A program made the position numbers and the translations under genes. Of a DNA stretch of 64,000 bases, positions 42,744-52,882 are shown in pieces (position 1 is the stretch's first letter; the number at the start of each line of letters is the position of its first letter). The notes beneath the pieces are model-generated. The model did not search any database, was not told where the DNA came from, and saw nothing but the letters and a program-made list of their open reading frames with translations. The stretch spans positions 1 to 64,000 of the forward strand of contig CBDBIG010000002.1 of assembly GCA_965205845.1 (NCBI GenBank), written 5' to 3'. The stretch is from CBDBIG01 sp965205845 [NCBI: bacterium]. Its GTDB lineage: Bacteria > SAR324.

Positions 42744-44384
42744 ATGAAAACCGTTCAAGCTGTTGCGCAGATGCTTAAAAAAGAAGGGGTTGAATATCTG
42801 CTGGCCTACCCTGTAAATCACCTGATAGAGGGGGCCGCCGAAGAAGATATTCGCACCATTATTGTACGCCAAGAGCGCATTGGCTTGCACATGGCAGATG
42901 CCATTGGCAAACTTAGCAGTGGCGATAGGATTGGTGTGTTTGCCATGCAGCACGGCCCGGGTAGTGAAAATGCCTACGGTGGTGTGGCGCAATCCTACGG
43001 CGATTCCACCCCTGTGGTGGTGTTTCCTGCGGGGCATACCAGGGCCAACACCAACGTGGCACCCAATTTTAGTTCCCTCGTTAATTTTCAAGGCATTACC
43101 AAATCTCTTGAGCAGGTTACCCTTGCCGAGGAACTGCCCAATGCCGTGCGCCGTGCTTTTAGCCAGGCGCGTAACGGTCGCCCTGGACCTTGCATGGTGG
43201 AACTGCCTTTCGATCTCATGGGCGAAGACTATCCCGGAGAGGTGGTGTATCGTCCCACCAAACGTTTTCTTTGCGCACCCGATCCCGCAGCAGTGGAAGA
43301 GGTGGCCGAAATGCTGGCAAATGCCAAAACCCCCGTTATTTATGCCGGGCAAGGGGTGCATTATGGCAAGGCATGGGTTGAATTGCAGCAACTAGTAGAA
43401 TTGCTCGAAGCCCCCGTTACCACCAGCATTGAAGGGAAAAGTGCCTTTGATGAGAGTCACCCACTCTCTTTGCAGTCCGGTGGCAGGGCCATGTCGAAGC
43501 AAGTGCATGTTTTTTTAGAAAATGCTGATCTGATATTTGGGATTGGGGCCAGTTTTACCTATACCAATTACGGGATTAACTGGGAAAAGTATGCCCCTGG
43601 CAAAACTATTTTGCAAAGCACCATCGACACCCAAGATCTCAACAAACAGGTTGAAATTGATCACGCTTTGGTGGGGGATGCGAAGTTGGTCCTCAAAGCC
43701 CTCATTGTGGCCTTGCAAAAGCGCATTAAAGCGCCGCGTGGACGTCGCAGCAAAGTAGCAACAGAAATAGCCCGTTTGCATCAAGAATGGATGACCGAGT
43801 GGTTGCCCTTGCTTACCAGTGACGAAACCCCCATTAACCCTTATCGCGTGATTCACGACCTCTCAAATACCGTAGATCGTGCCAACACCATTATCACCCA
43901 CGATGCTGGCAACCCGCGGGATCAAATAACTCCCTTTTGGCAGTGCAATCAGCCACTCACCTACCTCGGTTGGGGTAAAACAACCCAATTAGGCTATGGT
44001 CTGGGGTTGGCCATGGGTGCTAAACTGGCTCGCCCTGACAAACTTTGTGTTAACTGGTGGGGCGATGCGGCCATCGGCTTTACGGGCATGGACTTTGAGA
44101 CGGCGGTGCGTGAGCGCTTGCCAATTTTGTCTGTACTTTCAAACAATTTCTGCATGGCGATTGAACTCAAAATTATGCCAATCTCAACGCGTAAGTACAA
44201 TGCAACCGATATTTCGGGTAATTATGCGGAATTTGCCAAGGCTCTTGGGGGTTATGGCGAGCGTATTGAAGACCCGAATGAAATCGTGCCTGCTATCCAA
44301 CGCGGCATTGCGCAAACCCAAAAAGGTAAGCCCGCCTTGCTCGAGTTTATCACCGCCAAAGAGGAGCGCCTTTCCATTTGGTAG
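42744..44384 (+). CDS. Thiamine pyrophosphate-dependent enzyme (acetolactate synthase-like)
   Basis: 546 residues from ATG 42744, with AGAGGAA seven bases upstream. Three-domain TPP enzyme: the PYR domain has the activating glutamate in IIVRQERIGLHMADAIGKLS (residues about 38-57) and FAMQHGPGSENAYGGVAQSY; a central Rossmann-like domain has KTPVIYAGQGVHYGKA; the PP domain carries the cofactor motif WWGDAAIGFTGMDFETA, ending in NNF. It resembles the acetolactate synthase/benzoylformate decarboxylase family, but several substrate-specific residues could not be judged. No ilvN-type subunit follows. Catabolic carboligase or decarboxylase roles are equally possible. Confidence 0.85.
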   Translation: MKTVQAVAQMLKKEGVEYLLAYPVNHLIEGAAEEDIRTIIVRQERIGLHMADAIGKLSSGDRIGVFAMQHGPGSENAYGGVAQSYGDSTPVVVFPAGHTRANTNVAPNFSSLVNFQGITKSLEQVTLAEELPNAVRRAFSQARNGRPGPCMVELPFDLMGEDYPGEVVYRPTKRFLCAPDPAAVEEVAEMLANAKTPVIYAGQGVHYGKAWVELQQLVELLEAPVTTSIEGKSAFDESHPLSLQSGGRAMSKQVHVFLENADLIFGIGASFTYTNYGINWEKYAPGKTILQSTIDTQDLNKQVEIDHALVGDAKLVLKALIVALQKRIKAPRGRRSKVATEIARLHQEWMTEWLPLLTSDETPINPYRVIHDLSNTVDRANTIITHDAGNPRDQITPFWQCNQPLTYLGWGKTTQLGYGLGLAMGAKLARPDKLCVNWWGDAAIGFTGMDFETAVRERLPILSVLSNNFCMAIELKIMPISTRKYNATDISGNYAEFAKALGGYGERIEDPNEIVPAIQRGIAQTQKGKPALLEFITAKEERLSIW

Positions 44385-44452
44385 GGATTGGCAAAGGGCC
44401 AACCCCCCCCCGTGTGCGCGTCACCGCTTTTATCCCAGCAATAGACGCCTAT

Positions 44453-44545
44453 GGGGGTTATGGCGAGCGTATTGAAGACTCGAATGAGATTCGTGTTTGC
44501 TATTCAACACAAATTGCTTAAAGATTTTTTCACTGCCAAGCCAAC
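44453..44545 (+). pseudogene. Decayed duplicate of the 3' end of the TPP enzyme gene
   Basis: GGGGGTTATGGCGAGCGTAT and the following bases at 44453 repeat the coding sequence at 44247, with near identity for about 40 bp and then weaker similarity (GTGTTTGCTATTCAACA against GTGCCTGCTATCCAACG, later TTTTTTCACTGCCAAG against GTTTATCACCGCCAAA). The copy has stops and lacks a start. It is a remnant of a partial duplication with 206-bp offset. Confidence 0.75.
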
Positions 44546-44618
44546 ATTCGGCTAAACCCCACAAGGTAATGGCCACCTTCGTGTTTGCAGTGGTGCCAGT
44601 TGCTTGTAGAAAATTTGC

Positions 44619-45632
44619 CTATTGAAAAACCCGCATGAGATCGACAATATCGTGAGAAGGTCTCTCATCAAATGCGAAGCGCGGGCCGATTCTTTGTACG
44701 ATGTCTGCTGCAACAGCAGCCCCTAACTGACCGCACTGCTCAAGGGTGCCACTGTGGGTCTCACCAAATAGAAACCCTGCAGCAAAGGCATCCCCTGCAC
44801 CTGTGGTATCAATGGCTTTTACGTTTGGTGCTTCAATATAAACCTTCTCATCAGCCTTGGATAAATACGCCCCATGGGCCCCCAGGGTAATGACGACATA
44901 CTTACAAAATTGGGACAACTGACGCATAGCATCTTCAATGTATCCTTTATCCAGCAAAGCACCAACCTCTTGCTGATTGGCAATGACGATGTCGACATGA
45001 CCGTTTTTGAGCAGTTCAAGTAAGGCTTTTTGATGACGCCCAACGCAATTGGGATCTGCTAAATTGAGGACCACCTTCACGCCGCACTCACGCGCACCAT
45101 TTAAGGCTACCATGGCTGCATCGCGTGAGTTGTTGACGTCCCACAGGTAAGCAGTAAGGTATAAGTGTTTTGATTCCCCAATCATATCCAGGGGTACATC
45201 TTCTGGAGAGAGCTCGTGGGAAGCACCTAAATAGGTGTTCATGGTGCGGGCAGCGTCGGGGCTGATTAAAATAATGGTGCTTCCTGTGGCAGTATCGCTA
45301 ACAAGCATGTGGGGTTGGACCCCACCCACTTTTACACTCTCCGCAAACAGCTTCCCAAAAGCATCTCCACCCACCTTGCCGCAAAATACGGTTTTTCCAC
45401 CCAAATAGGAAATTCCCAGCATGGTATTGGCGCAAGATCCCCCCGGTTCGCGTTGTATGGGGCGTCCTCGCAGTGCCTCAAGCAGCATCTCTCTCTCGTA
45501 TTGATCAATGATGCGCATCTGATTTTTAACCAAACCGTGGTGTTTCAAAAAATGGTCATCCACTTTACACAGCAAATCGATTAAAGGATTTTCGATACCA
45601 ATAACATCCCATTTTTTATTCTGAGTGGCCAT
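44619..45632 (-). CDS. PfkB-family carbohydrate/adenosine kinase
   Basis: 337 residues. It has the N-terminal PfkB signature with GGSCANTMLGISYLGG (residues about 64-80), CGKVGGDAFGKLFAESV, and the C-terminal active site DTTGAGDAFAAGFLFG near residue 285 with the catalytic Asp. The N-terminal IGIENPLIDLLCKVDDHFL resembles the adenosine kinase/inosine kinase branch, which phosphorylates nucleosides with ATP. The exact nucleoside cannot be set from sequence. Its upstream region carries a 55-bp tandem repeat. Confidence 0.88.
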   Translation of the reverse strand: MATQNKKWDVIGIENPLIDLLCKVDDHFLKHHGLVKNQMRIIDQYEREMLLEALRGRPIQREPGGSCANTMLGISYLGGKTVFCGKVGGDAFGKLFAESVKVGGVQPHMLVSDTATGSTIILISPDAARTMNTYLGASHELSPEDVPLDMIGESKHLYLTAYLWDVNNSRDAAMVALNGARECGVKVVLNLADPNCVGRHQKALLELLKNGHVDIVIANQQEVGALLDKGYIEDAMRQLSQFCKYVVITLGAHGAYLSKADEKVYIEAPNVKAIDTTGAGDAFAAGFLFGETHSGTLEQCGQLGAAVAADIVQRIGPRFAFDERPSHDIVDLMRVFQ

Positions 45633-45980
45633 TTCGGTTTATGTTTCCTTTAGGGTGAGGGTAATATTTTAATTAAATTAAGTATACACTGTCCTATTTT
45701 ATTAAACTAGTATGAATAATGAGGCCAGTGATGTGTCACGACAGGGGGGTCCCAAACAAAATACAAAATCGTGTACCTGTGCCATAGCATGGCTCCATAC
45801 ATATAACGAAATCCCTGGCCAATTTGACAGATGCTGTGCGAACTTATCGCCATTTATATAACGAAATTCCCAGCAAAACTGATAGATGCTGTGCAAACCT
45901 ATTGTCAGGGAAAAATAGGAAGGCTGCCTCATCAAAACTTCGTGTAAGGCCCTCAAAGCAGTGGGCCTAAACAGGGAGTT
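45633..45980. other. Region upstream of the PfkB gene, with tandem repeat
   Basis: 348 bp without a convincing gene, lying upstream of the minus-strand kinase gene and downstream of cyaY. It contains an AT-rich tract (45661-45720) and a two-copy 55-bp tandem repeat. A minus-strand frame of 84 codons (45702-45956) crosses the repeat and is not considered coding. Confidence 0.5.
45801..45909. repeat. Two-copy tandem repeat, 55-bp period
   Basis: ATATAACGAAAT begins copies at 45801 and 45856. Both contain GATGCTGTGC followed by AAC(C/T)TAT. Identity is roughly 75-80 percent by eye. It lies in the presumed promoter region of the kinase gene, so copies might be regulatory sites; nothing else supports that. 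Confidence 0.8.
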
Positions 45981-46325
45981 TTAAAAGGCTAGGTTAATGT
46001 GTGCTTCTTCTTGTACCAAGCGACCTAAATACGCCAAAAGCTCAAGGTTGCTGTCCTTGTCATCTATCCATTTTTGGGTGGGACTATGGTAGTTAAAATG
46101 GTGTGCTCGTCCACGCGAAGCCACTGCCAGCCACATTTGGCGCACTGGGGGTTGCATGCTCAGTACCCATTTGGCCCCATTTTCTAGGGTAAACATCATC
46201 GCCCCTTGGGAGTGCTCACACTCGACCACATCGGGATCTACCCCCTCAAAGGCACGCTCAATGCGCTGGTATACTTGGGCTGCCATGCTGCGAAACATGG
46301 ATTCGGTAAGGAAAGTCGAAACCAT
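45981..46325 (-). CDS. cyaY: CyaY (bacterial frataxin)
   Basis: 114 residues matching CyaY, an acidic iron-binding regulator of IscS-based Fe-S assembly. Pattern: TESMFRSMAAQVYQRIERAF (usual TESEFxxLAD), DVVECEHSQGAMMFTLENGA, KWVLSMQPPVRQMWLAVASR and WIDDKDSNLELLAYLGRLV. The usual INRQxPxxQxWLAxKxGG is partly altered. It lies upstream of the metalloprotease gene, divergent from it. No isc genes are nearby. Confidence 0.88.
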   Translation of the reverse strand: MVSTFLTESMFRSMAAQVYQRIERAFEGVDPDVVECEHSQGAMMFTLENGAKWVLSMQPPVRQMWLAVASRGRAHHFNYHSPTQKWIDDKDSNLELLAYLGRLVQEEAHINLAF

Positions 46326-46529
46326 GGGCTTAAATCAACAGACAATTTCTTGGTTGGTAATGGGGTGCTGGGGTTATAAACGGGTTTTTACGAACATAAA
46401 ACACCGGACGAGCCAGTGTGCTGTGTTGAGGATACGTGGTTGTTTTCATCAAACAACCTCGAGTATGTAGTTTATGGGTTGCTCGTATAAGCAACATGCA
46501 CGCGCGCGTCAGGGTATCATATTGGCAAT

Positions 46530-47090
46530 ATGGATGGATATCGGAAAAAATCAACTGCGATTGAATGGCACCTTGGGAGCATCTTGCCCTTTGAAGGAAC
46601 ATGGTTACCTTTGGTTTTAGGCCCCGTTGAAACTCCCCCACGCTTGGCAAAACAAGGGGACAGTTTATGGTTATATCCTGGGCGCAAAATAAAAACCTCC
46701 CAAAGCCTGCTGCTACGCCGTCAAACCATTACCGCCTACCGCAACACCGCCAAAAAAGCCTTTGCAAAAAAACTGGAACTCTATGGTCCCATGCTAAACC
46801 TCTTTGCCATACCAGATTTTAGGGTAAAAGCGCAGCGCAGTCGCTGGGGAAGCTGCTCTTCGCAAGGGGGACTCAACTTTAACTGGCGACTCATTTTGGC
46901 TCCATCTCTAGCTCTTGATTACGTGGTGGTACATGAGTTATGCCATCTACGCGAATTTAACCACTCGCCCAAATTTTGGCAACTGGTGGCCAACATGATG
47001 CCTGGCTATGTGCGCCAAAAAGACTGGCTGCACCAGTATGGAGCGCAATTGTTTGTGCTTGACAAGGAGCCCATAAGTGATGTTGGATAG
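46530..47090 (+). CDS. YgjP-type M48-like metallopeptidase (DUF45)
   Basis: 186 residues; the family is usually 220-250, the N-terminal part being shorter. The zinc site is VVHELCHLREFNHSPKFWQL (HExxH plus later His near residue 150). Other conserved sequence: RSRWGSCSSQGGLNFNWRLI (the RWGSC motif) and IPDFRVKAQ. Its partners are unknown; related proteins occur singly in many bacteria. tRNA-Asp begins 14 bp after its stop, and a promoter-like TTGACA lies inside its last codons. Confidence 0.88.
   Translation: MDGYRKKSTAIEWHLGSILPFEGTWLPLVLGPVETPPRLAKQGDSLWLYPGRKIKTSQSLLLRRQTITAYRNTAKKAFAKKLELYGPMLNLFAIPDFRVKAQRSRWGSCSSQGGLNFNWRLILAPSLALDYVVVHELCHLREFNHSPKFWQLVANMMPGYVRQKDWLHQYGAQLFVLDKEPISDVG
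47059..47089 (+). promoter_or_regulatory. Possible tRNA-Asp promoter within the metallopeptidase 3' end
   Basis: A consensus TTGACA at 47059-47064 is followed 19 bases later by a weak -10 candidate (TGGATA, 47084-47089), 15 bases before the tRNA. The -35 box is perfect but the -10 is poor and the spacing long. Read-through from the upstream gene is an alternative. Confidence 0.3.
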
Positions 47091-47104
47091 GAAGCGTAAC
47101 TGCA

Positions 47105-47669
<565 letters not shown>

Positions 47670-47695
47670 AAAAAGAATCCTCGGAAAAGTGACGG

Positions 47696-49165
47696 TTATA
47701 AAAACATGCGGTAAGCGGGGTTTTCGGTTTCCTCTTGGTACTCAAAGCCTAGTTCCGCCAAAAACTGCTCAAAGGCTTGAGTGTCTTGATGGGGAATTTC
47801 TAAACCCATCAGCACCCTTCCGAAATCGGCACCATGCATGCGGTAATGAAATAGCGAGATATTCCAGTGAGGCGACATAGCCTGCAAAAACTCAAGCAAC
47901 GCCTTGGGGCGCTCGGGAAATTGAAAGCGAAAAAGGCGTTCGTCTTGGGTTTGGTCAGAACGCCCACCCACCATGTGGCGGATGTGGGTTTTGGCCAGAT
48001 CGTTGTGGGTTAAATCGGTAAAAATATAGCCATGCTGTTGTAGTTTTTTTGCAATCTGCTCGCGCTCATTGGCTGAACCTAAAGCAATGCCTATAAACAC
48101 GTGGGCCTGTTGGCGCCCGCTCAAGCGATAGTTGAACTCGGTAATGTTGCGCTTTGCGACAATGTCTTGGCAAAAAATGCGTAAAGACCCTTGGGTTTCA
48201 GGAATGGTAACCGAGAACAAAGCCTCACCTCCACTGCCCGTGATAGCGCGCTCAGAAACAAATTGAAGCCGATCGAAGTTGGTGTTGGCACCTGAGTTAA
48301 TCGAGGCTACCTTTTTGGCACTCCAGCCCTGGGCAACGGCGTATTTACACAAGCCCGCGACCCCAAGCGCCCCCGCGGGTTCCACTACGGTGCGCGTGTC
48401 CTCGTAAATTAATTTCATGGCAAAGCAAATTTCATCGAGCGTCACCAACACCATATCGTCCACATAATGTTTGGCCATGGGAAACGTCCATTTCCCCACC
48501 TGAGCCACCGCCACCCCATCTGCAAAGCGCCCTACGCTGGGCAATTTTAAGCGCGTGTTTTGAGAAAGGGACTGTTGCATCGCATTGCTATCCTCAGGTT
48601 CGACCCCAATCACTTTGGTGTTTGCTCCGAGGAGCTTTAACGCGCCTGCAATCCCACTTAACATGCCACCACCACCCACAGGAACAAACAACGCATCCAA
48701 ATCTGGGGCCTGTTGAAATAGTTCTAAGCCAATGGTACCCTGGCCCGCAATCACCAAGGGGTCATCAAAAGGGTGGACCAAAATTGCACCATTCAAAGCT
48801 TGCTCTGCTCTGCAGCGTTTGGTGGCTTCGTCATAAGAATCGCCATCTAAAATAATCTCCGCCCCCACAGCTTGGACGGCTTTTACCTTAATGCTTGGGG
48901 CTGTGCGTGGCATGACCACCGTTGCCCGGATGCCTAAATGCTTGGCCGCCAAGGCCACCCCCTGGGCATGGTTGCCTGCCGAAACACAAATAACCCCTCT
49001 GGCCTTTTCACAAGCACTTAAATGGGCTAAACGATTGTAAGCACCGCGAATTTTGAAGGAAAATGTCGGTTGCAAGTCCTCGCGCTTTAAGTAAACATGG
49101 TTTTGGGTACGTTCACTTAAATGCGGGGCATAGTCCAGTGGTGTCCGCTTGGCCAGTTCATACAC
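47696..49165 (-). CDS. ilvA: Threonine ammonia-lyase (biosynthetic)
   Basis: 489 residues from a GTG at 49165. First step of isoleucine synthesis, threonine to 2-oxobutanoate. The PLP domain has TFSFKIRGAYN with the cofactor Lys, SAGNHAQGVALAAKHLGIRA, VPVGGGGMLSGIAG and EPAGALGVAGL. Two C-terminal ACT-like regulatory domains follow (about residues 320-400 and 410-489), as in feedback-inhibited IlvA. Family-like residues continue upstream of the GTG in the same frame (LLSNLLKAR), but no ATG, GTG or TTG is present there, so the true start is uncertain. Confidence 0.93.
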   Translation of the reverse strand: MYELAKRTPLDYAPHLSERTQNHVYLKREDLQPTFSFKIRGAYNRLAHLSACEKARGVICVSAGNHAQGVALAAKHLGIRATVVMPRTAPSIKVKAVQAVGAEIILDGDSYDEATKRCRAEQALNGAILVHPFDDPLVIAGQGTIGLELFQQAPDLDALFVPVGGGGMLSGIAGALKLLGANTKVIGVEPEDSNAMQQSLSQNTRLKLPSVGRFADGVAVAQVGKWTFPMAKHYVDDMVLVTLDEICFAMKLIYEDTRTVVEPAGALGVAGLCKYAVAQGWSAKKVASINSGANTNFDRLQFVSERAITGSGGEALFSVTIPETQGSLRIFCQDIVAKRNITEFNYRLSGRQQAHVFIGIALGSANEREQIAKKLQQHGYIFTDLTHNDLAKTHIRHMVGGRSDQTQDERLFRFQFPERPKALLEFLQAMSPHWNISLFHYRMHGADFGRVLMGLEIPHQDTQAFEQFLAELGFEYQEETENPAYRMFL

Positions 49166-49433
49166 CCTTGCTTTTAGCAGGTTGCTTAACAGTGCCTCTT
49201 CAAATTTGGAGTCGATCGATGGCGTTTTGATGACCTTGCTCTCTTTGCCTTTCTCGTGATGTTTAAGGTGGTGGTTTTTTAGTGTATGCTGCTTTACTTG
49301 CTAAAAAATGCCTGCTTGCTATGGTTTGCTCGCAAGAATAAAACCCCAAAGCCAGCACAAAACTACGGCTGGACTAACCATCGATGCTGCAGCGACCACG
49401 GGTTGGTCACCACCGCTTTTACTGTAAGGGATT

Positions 49434-50498
49434 ATGAAAGTTCGCGCCAGTATTTCAAAATTGCAAGTTTACAGCCCACCCATTGAAGCACGGGAAGAAG
49501 AGGGCTTATTGCTTCTTGATTTTAATGAATCCACCATTCCCCCTTCTAAGCATGTTTTGGAAGCACTGCATGCCGCGGTCGACTCGGCCTCGTTACAGCG
49601 CTACCCCGCTTATGGCGATCTCCCCCAACGGTTAGCCGAATACATTGGGGTATCTGTAGCGCAAGTGCTGCTTACTAATGGTTGCGATTCTGCCATTCAG
49701 CGGGTATGCACGGCCTTGTTGCGAGAAGGCGATGAGGCTATTTTTCCTCAGCCCAGTTTTTTTGTGATTGAAAGCAGCATTTTGGCCACTGGTGCCAAGC
49801 TAAACGCTCCCGCTTACACGGGCAAGGACATGGGTTTTCCCATAGAGGCCATGCTGGCAGCGATTACCCCCAAAACCAAATTGATTGCCGTGGTAAACCC
49901 CAACAACCCTACGGGCACCTTGGCTAAGGTAGCGCAGATTGAGGTTTTGCTAAAAGCTGCCCCCCACGCTGCCGTGATGGTGGATGAGACCTATTTTGAA
50001 TTTTGTGGGGTGAGCGTACTTGGCCTCTTGCCAAAGTACGACAATCTCATCGTTTTACGCAGTTTTTCGAAAGCCATGGGCATTGCAGGCTTGCGCCTTG
50101 GTTGCGCTGTCTCAAACCCAGCATTTATTCAAGAGCTTTATAAACTGCGGATTCCCTATGATGTCAACCGCATGGCTGCGGCAGCGGGCAGGGCATTGCT
50201 ACTCCACCTTGAACCATGGCAAGCCTACGTGCGCGAGGTAATGGAAGAAGCAAAACCCATGGTAGAACAGTTTTTTAGCCAGTCTGCCGTACCCTATGTA
50301 AAGGGGGCTGCCAATTTTATGCTGGTACGTCCACACAATGTAAACCAAGCACTTCAAGTGCTTCAAGAACAAGGTGTGCTGGTGCGCCCCCAAGCAAAGC
50401 TTATTCAGGGATGGCTTAGGGTAAGCATGGGTACGGTTGAAAAAATGAAGCGCTTTGTCGACGCTTATCGACACGTACTTGCAGCACAAGCCTCCTAG
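49434..50498 (+). CDS. hisC: Histidinol-phosphate aminotransferase
   Basis: 354 residues, class I/II PLP aminotransferase of the HisC type. Features: LDFNESTIPPSKHVLEAL at the start (usual NENPxGP), RYPAYGDLPQRLAEYIGV, VLLTNGCDSAIQRV, AVVNPNNPTGT, MVDETYFEFCG and LRSFSKAMGIAGLRLG with the PLP Lys. The missing classic NENPxG leaves room for another imidazole or aromatic aminotransferase role. No other his genes adjoin it. Confidence 0.88.
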   Translation: MKVRASISKLQVYSPPIEAREEEGLLLLDFNESTIPPSKHVLEALHAAVDSASLQRYPAYGDLPQRLAEYIGVSVAQVLLTNGCDSAIQRVCTALLREGDEAIFPQPSFFVIESSILATGAKLNAPAYTGKDMGFPIEAMLAAITPKTKLIAVVNPNNPTGTLAKVAQIEVLLKAAPHAAVMVDETYFEFCGVSVLGLLPKYDNLIVLRSFSKAMGIAGLRLGCAVSNPAFIQELYKLRIPYDVNRMAAAAGRALLLHLEPWQAYVREVMEEAKPMVEQFFSQSAVPYVKGAANFMLVRPHNVNQALQVLQEQGVLVRPQAKLIQGWLRVSMGTVEKMKRFVDAYRHVLAAQAS

Positions 50499-50800
50499 GG
50501 GTTGTTGTCGAGAATAAGGCTTTACGGACCTTGGTTAAAGCACTGTGGTTTCATACTAGAGTTGCCAACTTGCAACGACAGCCCTAATTTTTTAAAATAG
50601 GGTGCGGGCTTTTGTTGCGCTTGGCACACGGGTGACTGTGGTGGTTTGTGTTGCGGTGTGATGGATGCTTCATGGTATTTTTTAAGCGTAAAGAGCGTGG
50701 TACTCCAACCCCTTCCTCCCTTTTTTTGCGACCCCACCGCACTTGCCTATTTTAAAAAAGGCTGGAATTTTTGCCCGCTCCTAATCCTGTGTGATGCCTG
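50499..50800. other. Intergenic region with short hairpin
   Basis: 302 bp between hisC and the FG-GAP gene. CCCTA and TAGGG flank an AT-rich loop near 50583-50606, possibly a weak terminator of hisC. No gene or known RNA was recognised. Confidence 0.4.
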
Positions 50801-52882
50801 ATGCCGCCTTTTACCCCAGCAACCAAGCACCTTGCAAAAGCAAAATGCCAAGCTAATTTTTTTCGTGTGGGTCTCACCCTAAGCGTGCTGCTGACAACCT
50901 TGGCTTTTAGCATGCCCGCCAGCCCCACTGTGGGGTTGGCGCAACAGGTAGGAGAAACCCAGTCAACCCCTGATGATACACCCTCAACCAAGCCTGAAAA
51001 CCCAGATAACCTGGGCCAAAACGCGAGCCCCGATACAAGCGCACGCAAAGCCCCCAACAGGTCCAAAAAACCGCGCATCATCATCCCCACGCACTTTCAA
51101 CGCATTTGGTATGCCCGTTGGAAAGGGCGTGAGAGTCTGCTGTTTTTACCCCCCCCTTTGCAAGTAGCCCCTGTGCTGGCCGACATCAACGGTGATAAGG
51201 CCTTAGACTTGCTGCTAGGTGCGCGTAACGGTCAGCTTAGTGTGTTATTGCAGGAAAAAGGGCAAGGCAATATCCCGTTTTGGCGCGTTAATACCCTTGA
51301 CCTGGAGGTGTGGCCTCAAGGGGTTCCCAAAGAAAGCCACGCGGCATGGTACCAGGCACAGCGCCTTACCCCTACCATGGCCGATTTAGACCGCGATGGT
51401 GATTTAGACTTAGCCGTGGGCGGCGATGCAGGCATGCTCTGGATTTTTGAAAATGTGGGCGATCATGTGCAACCCTTATTTATTCCTAAAACAACCTACG
51501 CCTTGGCTCCTAGCATTCCAGGGAAATTGGCCCCCATGTTGGCCGATGCCAACGGCGACGGGGCACCCGACCTGCTGATTGGCGATGGCAAAGGGCGTGT
51601 GTGGTTAGCACTTCACCAGCGTGATCCCGGTCAAGGAAATTTTTGCCTGCAACTGCCCCCCCCAGATGCCCTCCCAAGCGAGCCACCGCCTTGTCCACAA
51701 GCACCCCAACAAATTTATGCCGATTCGAACCTCGCCCCTATTTCGCCGTTGCTCATGGATTGGGATGGCGATGGCTTGGCGGATGTTTTTTTAGGGCGCT
51801 GGAATGGCAGTGTAGCCTTACTACACAATCGGGGGACCACGTACAAACCGCGCTGGGTGTTGCACTCCGACCATTTTCAGGGAATCGATGCCGGTGGCCA
51901 TGCTGCCCCCACGGGTGGTGATATTAACAATGATGGTATTCCCGACCTGATACTGGGCGCAACAGAAGGCAAGGTACGCGCTTATGTACGCAACAAAAAC
52001 AACCCCTTTGATGTGTTGTTGTGGCATGAGGATTTGCTGGAGGTGGTGAGTTTAGGGCGCCGTGGCGATGCCTTGCGCACCGCTGCGGGTGATGTCGACG
52101 GGGATGGGGACCTTGACATGCTGGTGGGCAAAGATTTTGGCGAAATGTTTTGGCTGGAAAACCGCGGGAGCAAAACACAGATTAACTGGTGGCCCACCAA
52201 CACCTGGCTCACCAGCCAAGTACACCGACCTTGGGCTGCCCCCGCCCTTGCCGATATGGACAAAGACGGCGACATAGATGGCCTTGTTGGCGGCGAAAAA
52301 GGAGGGCTTTGGCTATTGCGTAACCACGGCAAAAACCAGCCTCTTATCCCAGAAGGGATTGATATTAAAGGCCTACCTTTAGGCATGCGCTTTCACCCAG
52401 GAATCCTCGACATCGACGAGGATGGCGACATGGATGTCGTGCTATCTTTCGAGAATGGATTGGTGATGTTGGCGCGCAACGTTGGACTGCCTACATTGCC
52501 ACGCTACATGCTGCAAACCAACCCAATAGCGCGCCTTACTCCCGCACGTTGGAGCCCTGCCGTGGCCGATTTAACGGGGAACGGTCAGGCGGATATTTTG
52601 TTAGGAGCACCCAATCAACCGTTACAACTATGGAGTCGAGACCCCAATCGAAAAGGGCAATGGTACCTTGCCAACAAGGCCTGGGGTCCTCAGGATGCCA
52701 AGGGGGGGGCACCCGTGTTGGCCGATTTAACGGGAAATGGTATCCTTGACTTGATGCTGGCCGATGACGAGGGAGCACTCTCTTTTTGGCGTGGAAGTGC
52801 TCCCAGTGCACAGCGTGTTGCAGCCAAAAACCCTAACGCTGCCCTCGATTCCAACCCTACCACCAAACCTTCTACCCCATAG
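50801..52882 (+). CDS. Secreted FG-GAP/VCBS-repeat protein
   Basis: 693 residues. A hydrophobic segment near residues 20-40 (VGLTLSVLLTTLAFSMPASP) serves as signal. After a proline- and serine-rich linker, the rest is a series of beta-propeller repeats with calcium loops: DINGDKALDLLLG, DLDRDGDLDLAVGG, DANGDGAPDLLIGD, DWDGDGLADVFLG, DINNDGIPDLILG, DVDGDGDLDMLVG, DMDKDGDIDGLVG, DIDEDGDMDVVLS and DLTGNGQADILLG. The pattern DxDxDGxxD is integrin-like. It is probably an extracellular or periplasmic adhesion or scaffold protein; the ligand is unknown. Confidence 0.88.
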   Translation: MPPFTPATKHLAKAKCQANFFRVGLTLSVLLTTLAFSMPASPTVGLAQQVGETQSTPDDTPSTKPENPDNLGQNASPDTSARKAPNRSKKPRIIIPTHFQRIWYARWKGRESLLFLPPPLQVAPVLADINGDKALDLLLGARNGQLSVLLQEKGQGNIPFWRVNTLDLEVWPQGVPKESHAAWYQAQRLTPTMADLDRDGDLDLAVGGDAGMLWIFENVGDHVQPLFIPKTTYALAPSIPGKLAPMLADANGDGAPDLLIGDGKGRVWLALHQRDPGQGNFCLQLPPPDALPSEPPPCPQAPQQIYADSNLAPISPLLMDWDGDGLADVFLGRWNGSVALLHNRGTTYKPRWVLHSDHFQGIDAGGHAAPTGGDINNDGIPDLILGATEGKVRAYVRNKNNPFDVLLWHEDLLEVVSLGRRGDALRTAAGDVDGDGDLDMLVGKDFGEMFWLENRGSKTQINWWPTNTWLTSQVHRPWAAPALADMDKDGDIDGLVGGEKGGLWLLRNHGKNQPLIPEGIDIKGLPLGMRFHPGILDIDEDGDMDVVLSFENGLVMLARNVGLPTLPRYMLQTNPIARLTPARWSPAVADLTGNGQADILLGAPNQPLQLWSRDPNRKGQWYLANKAWGPQDAKGGAPVLADLTGNGILDLMLADDEGALSFWRGSAPSAQRVAAKNPNAALDSNPTTKPSTP

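Noticed and set aside
45702-45956. 84-codon minus-strand frame over the 55-bp repeat
   Set aside because: It crosses a tandem repeat in a promoter region, shows no domain, and its composition is unlike neighbouring genes.
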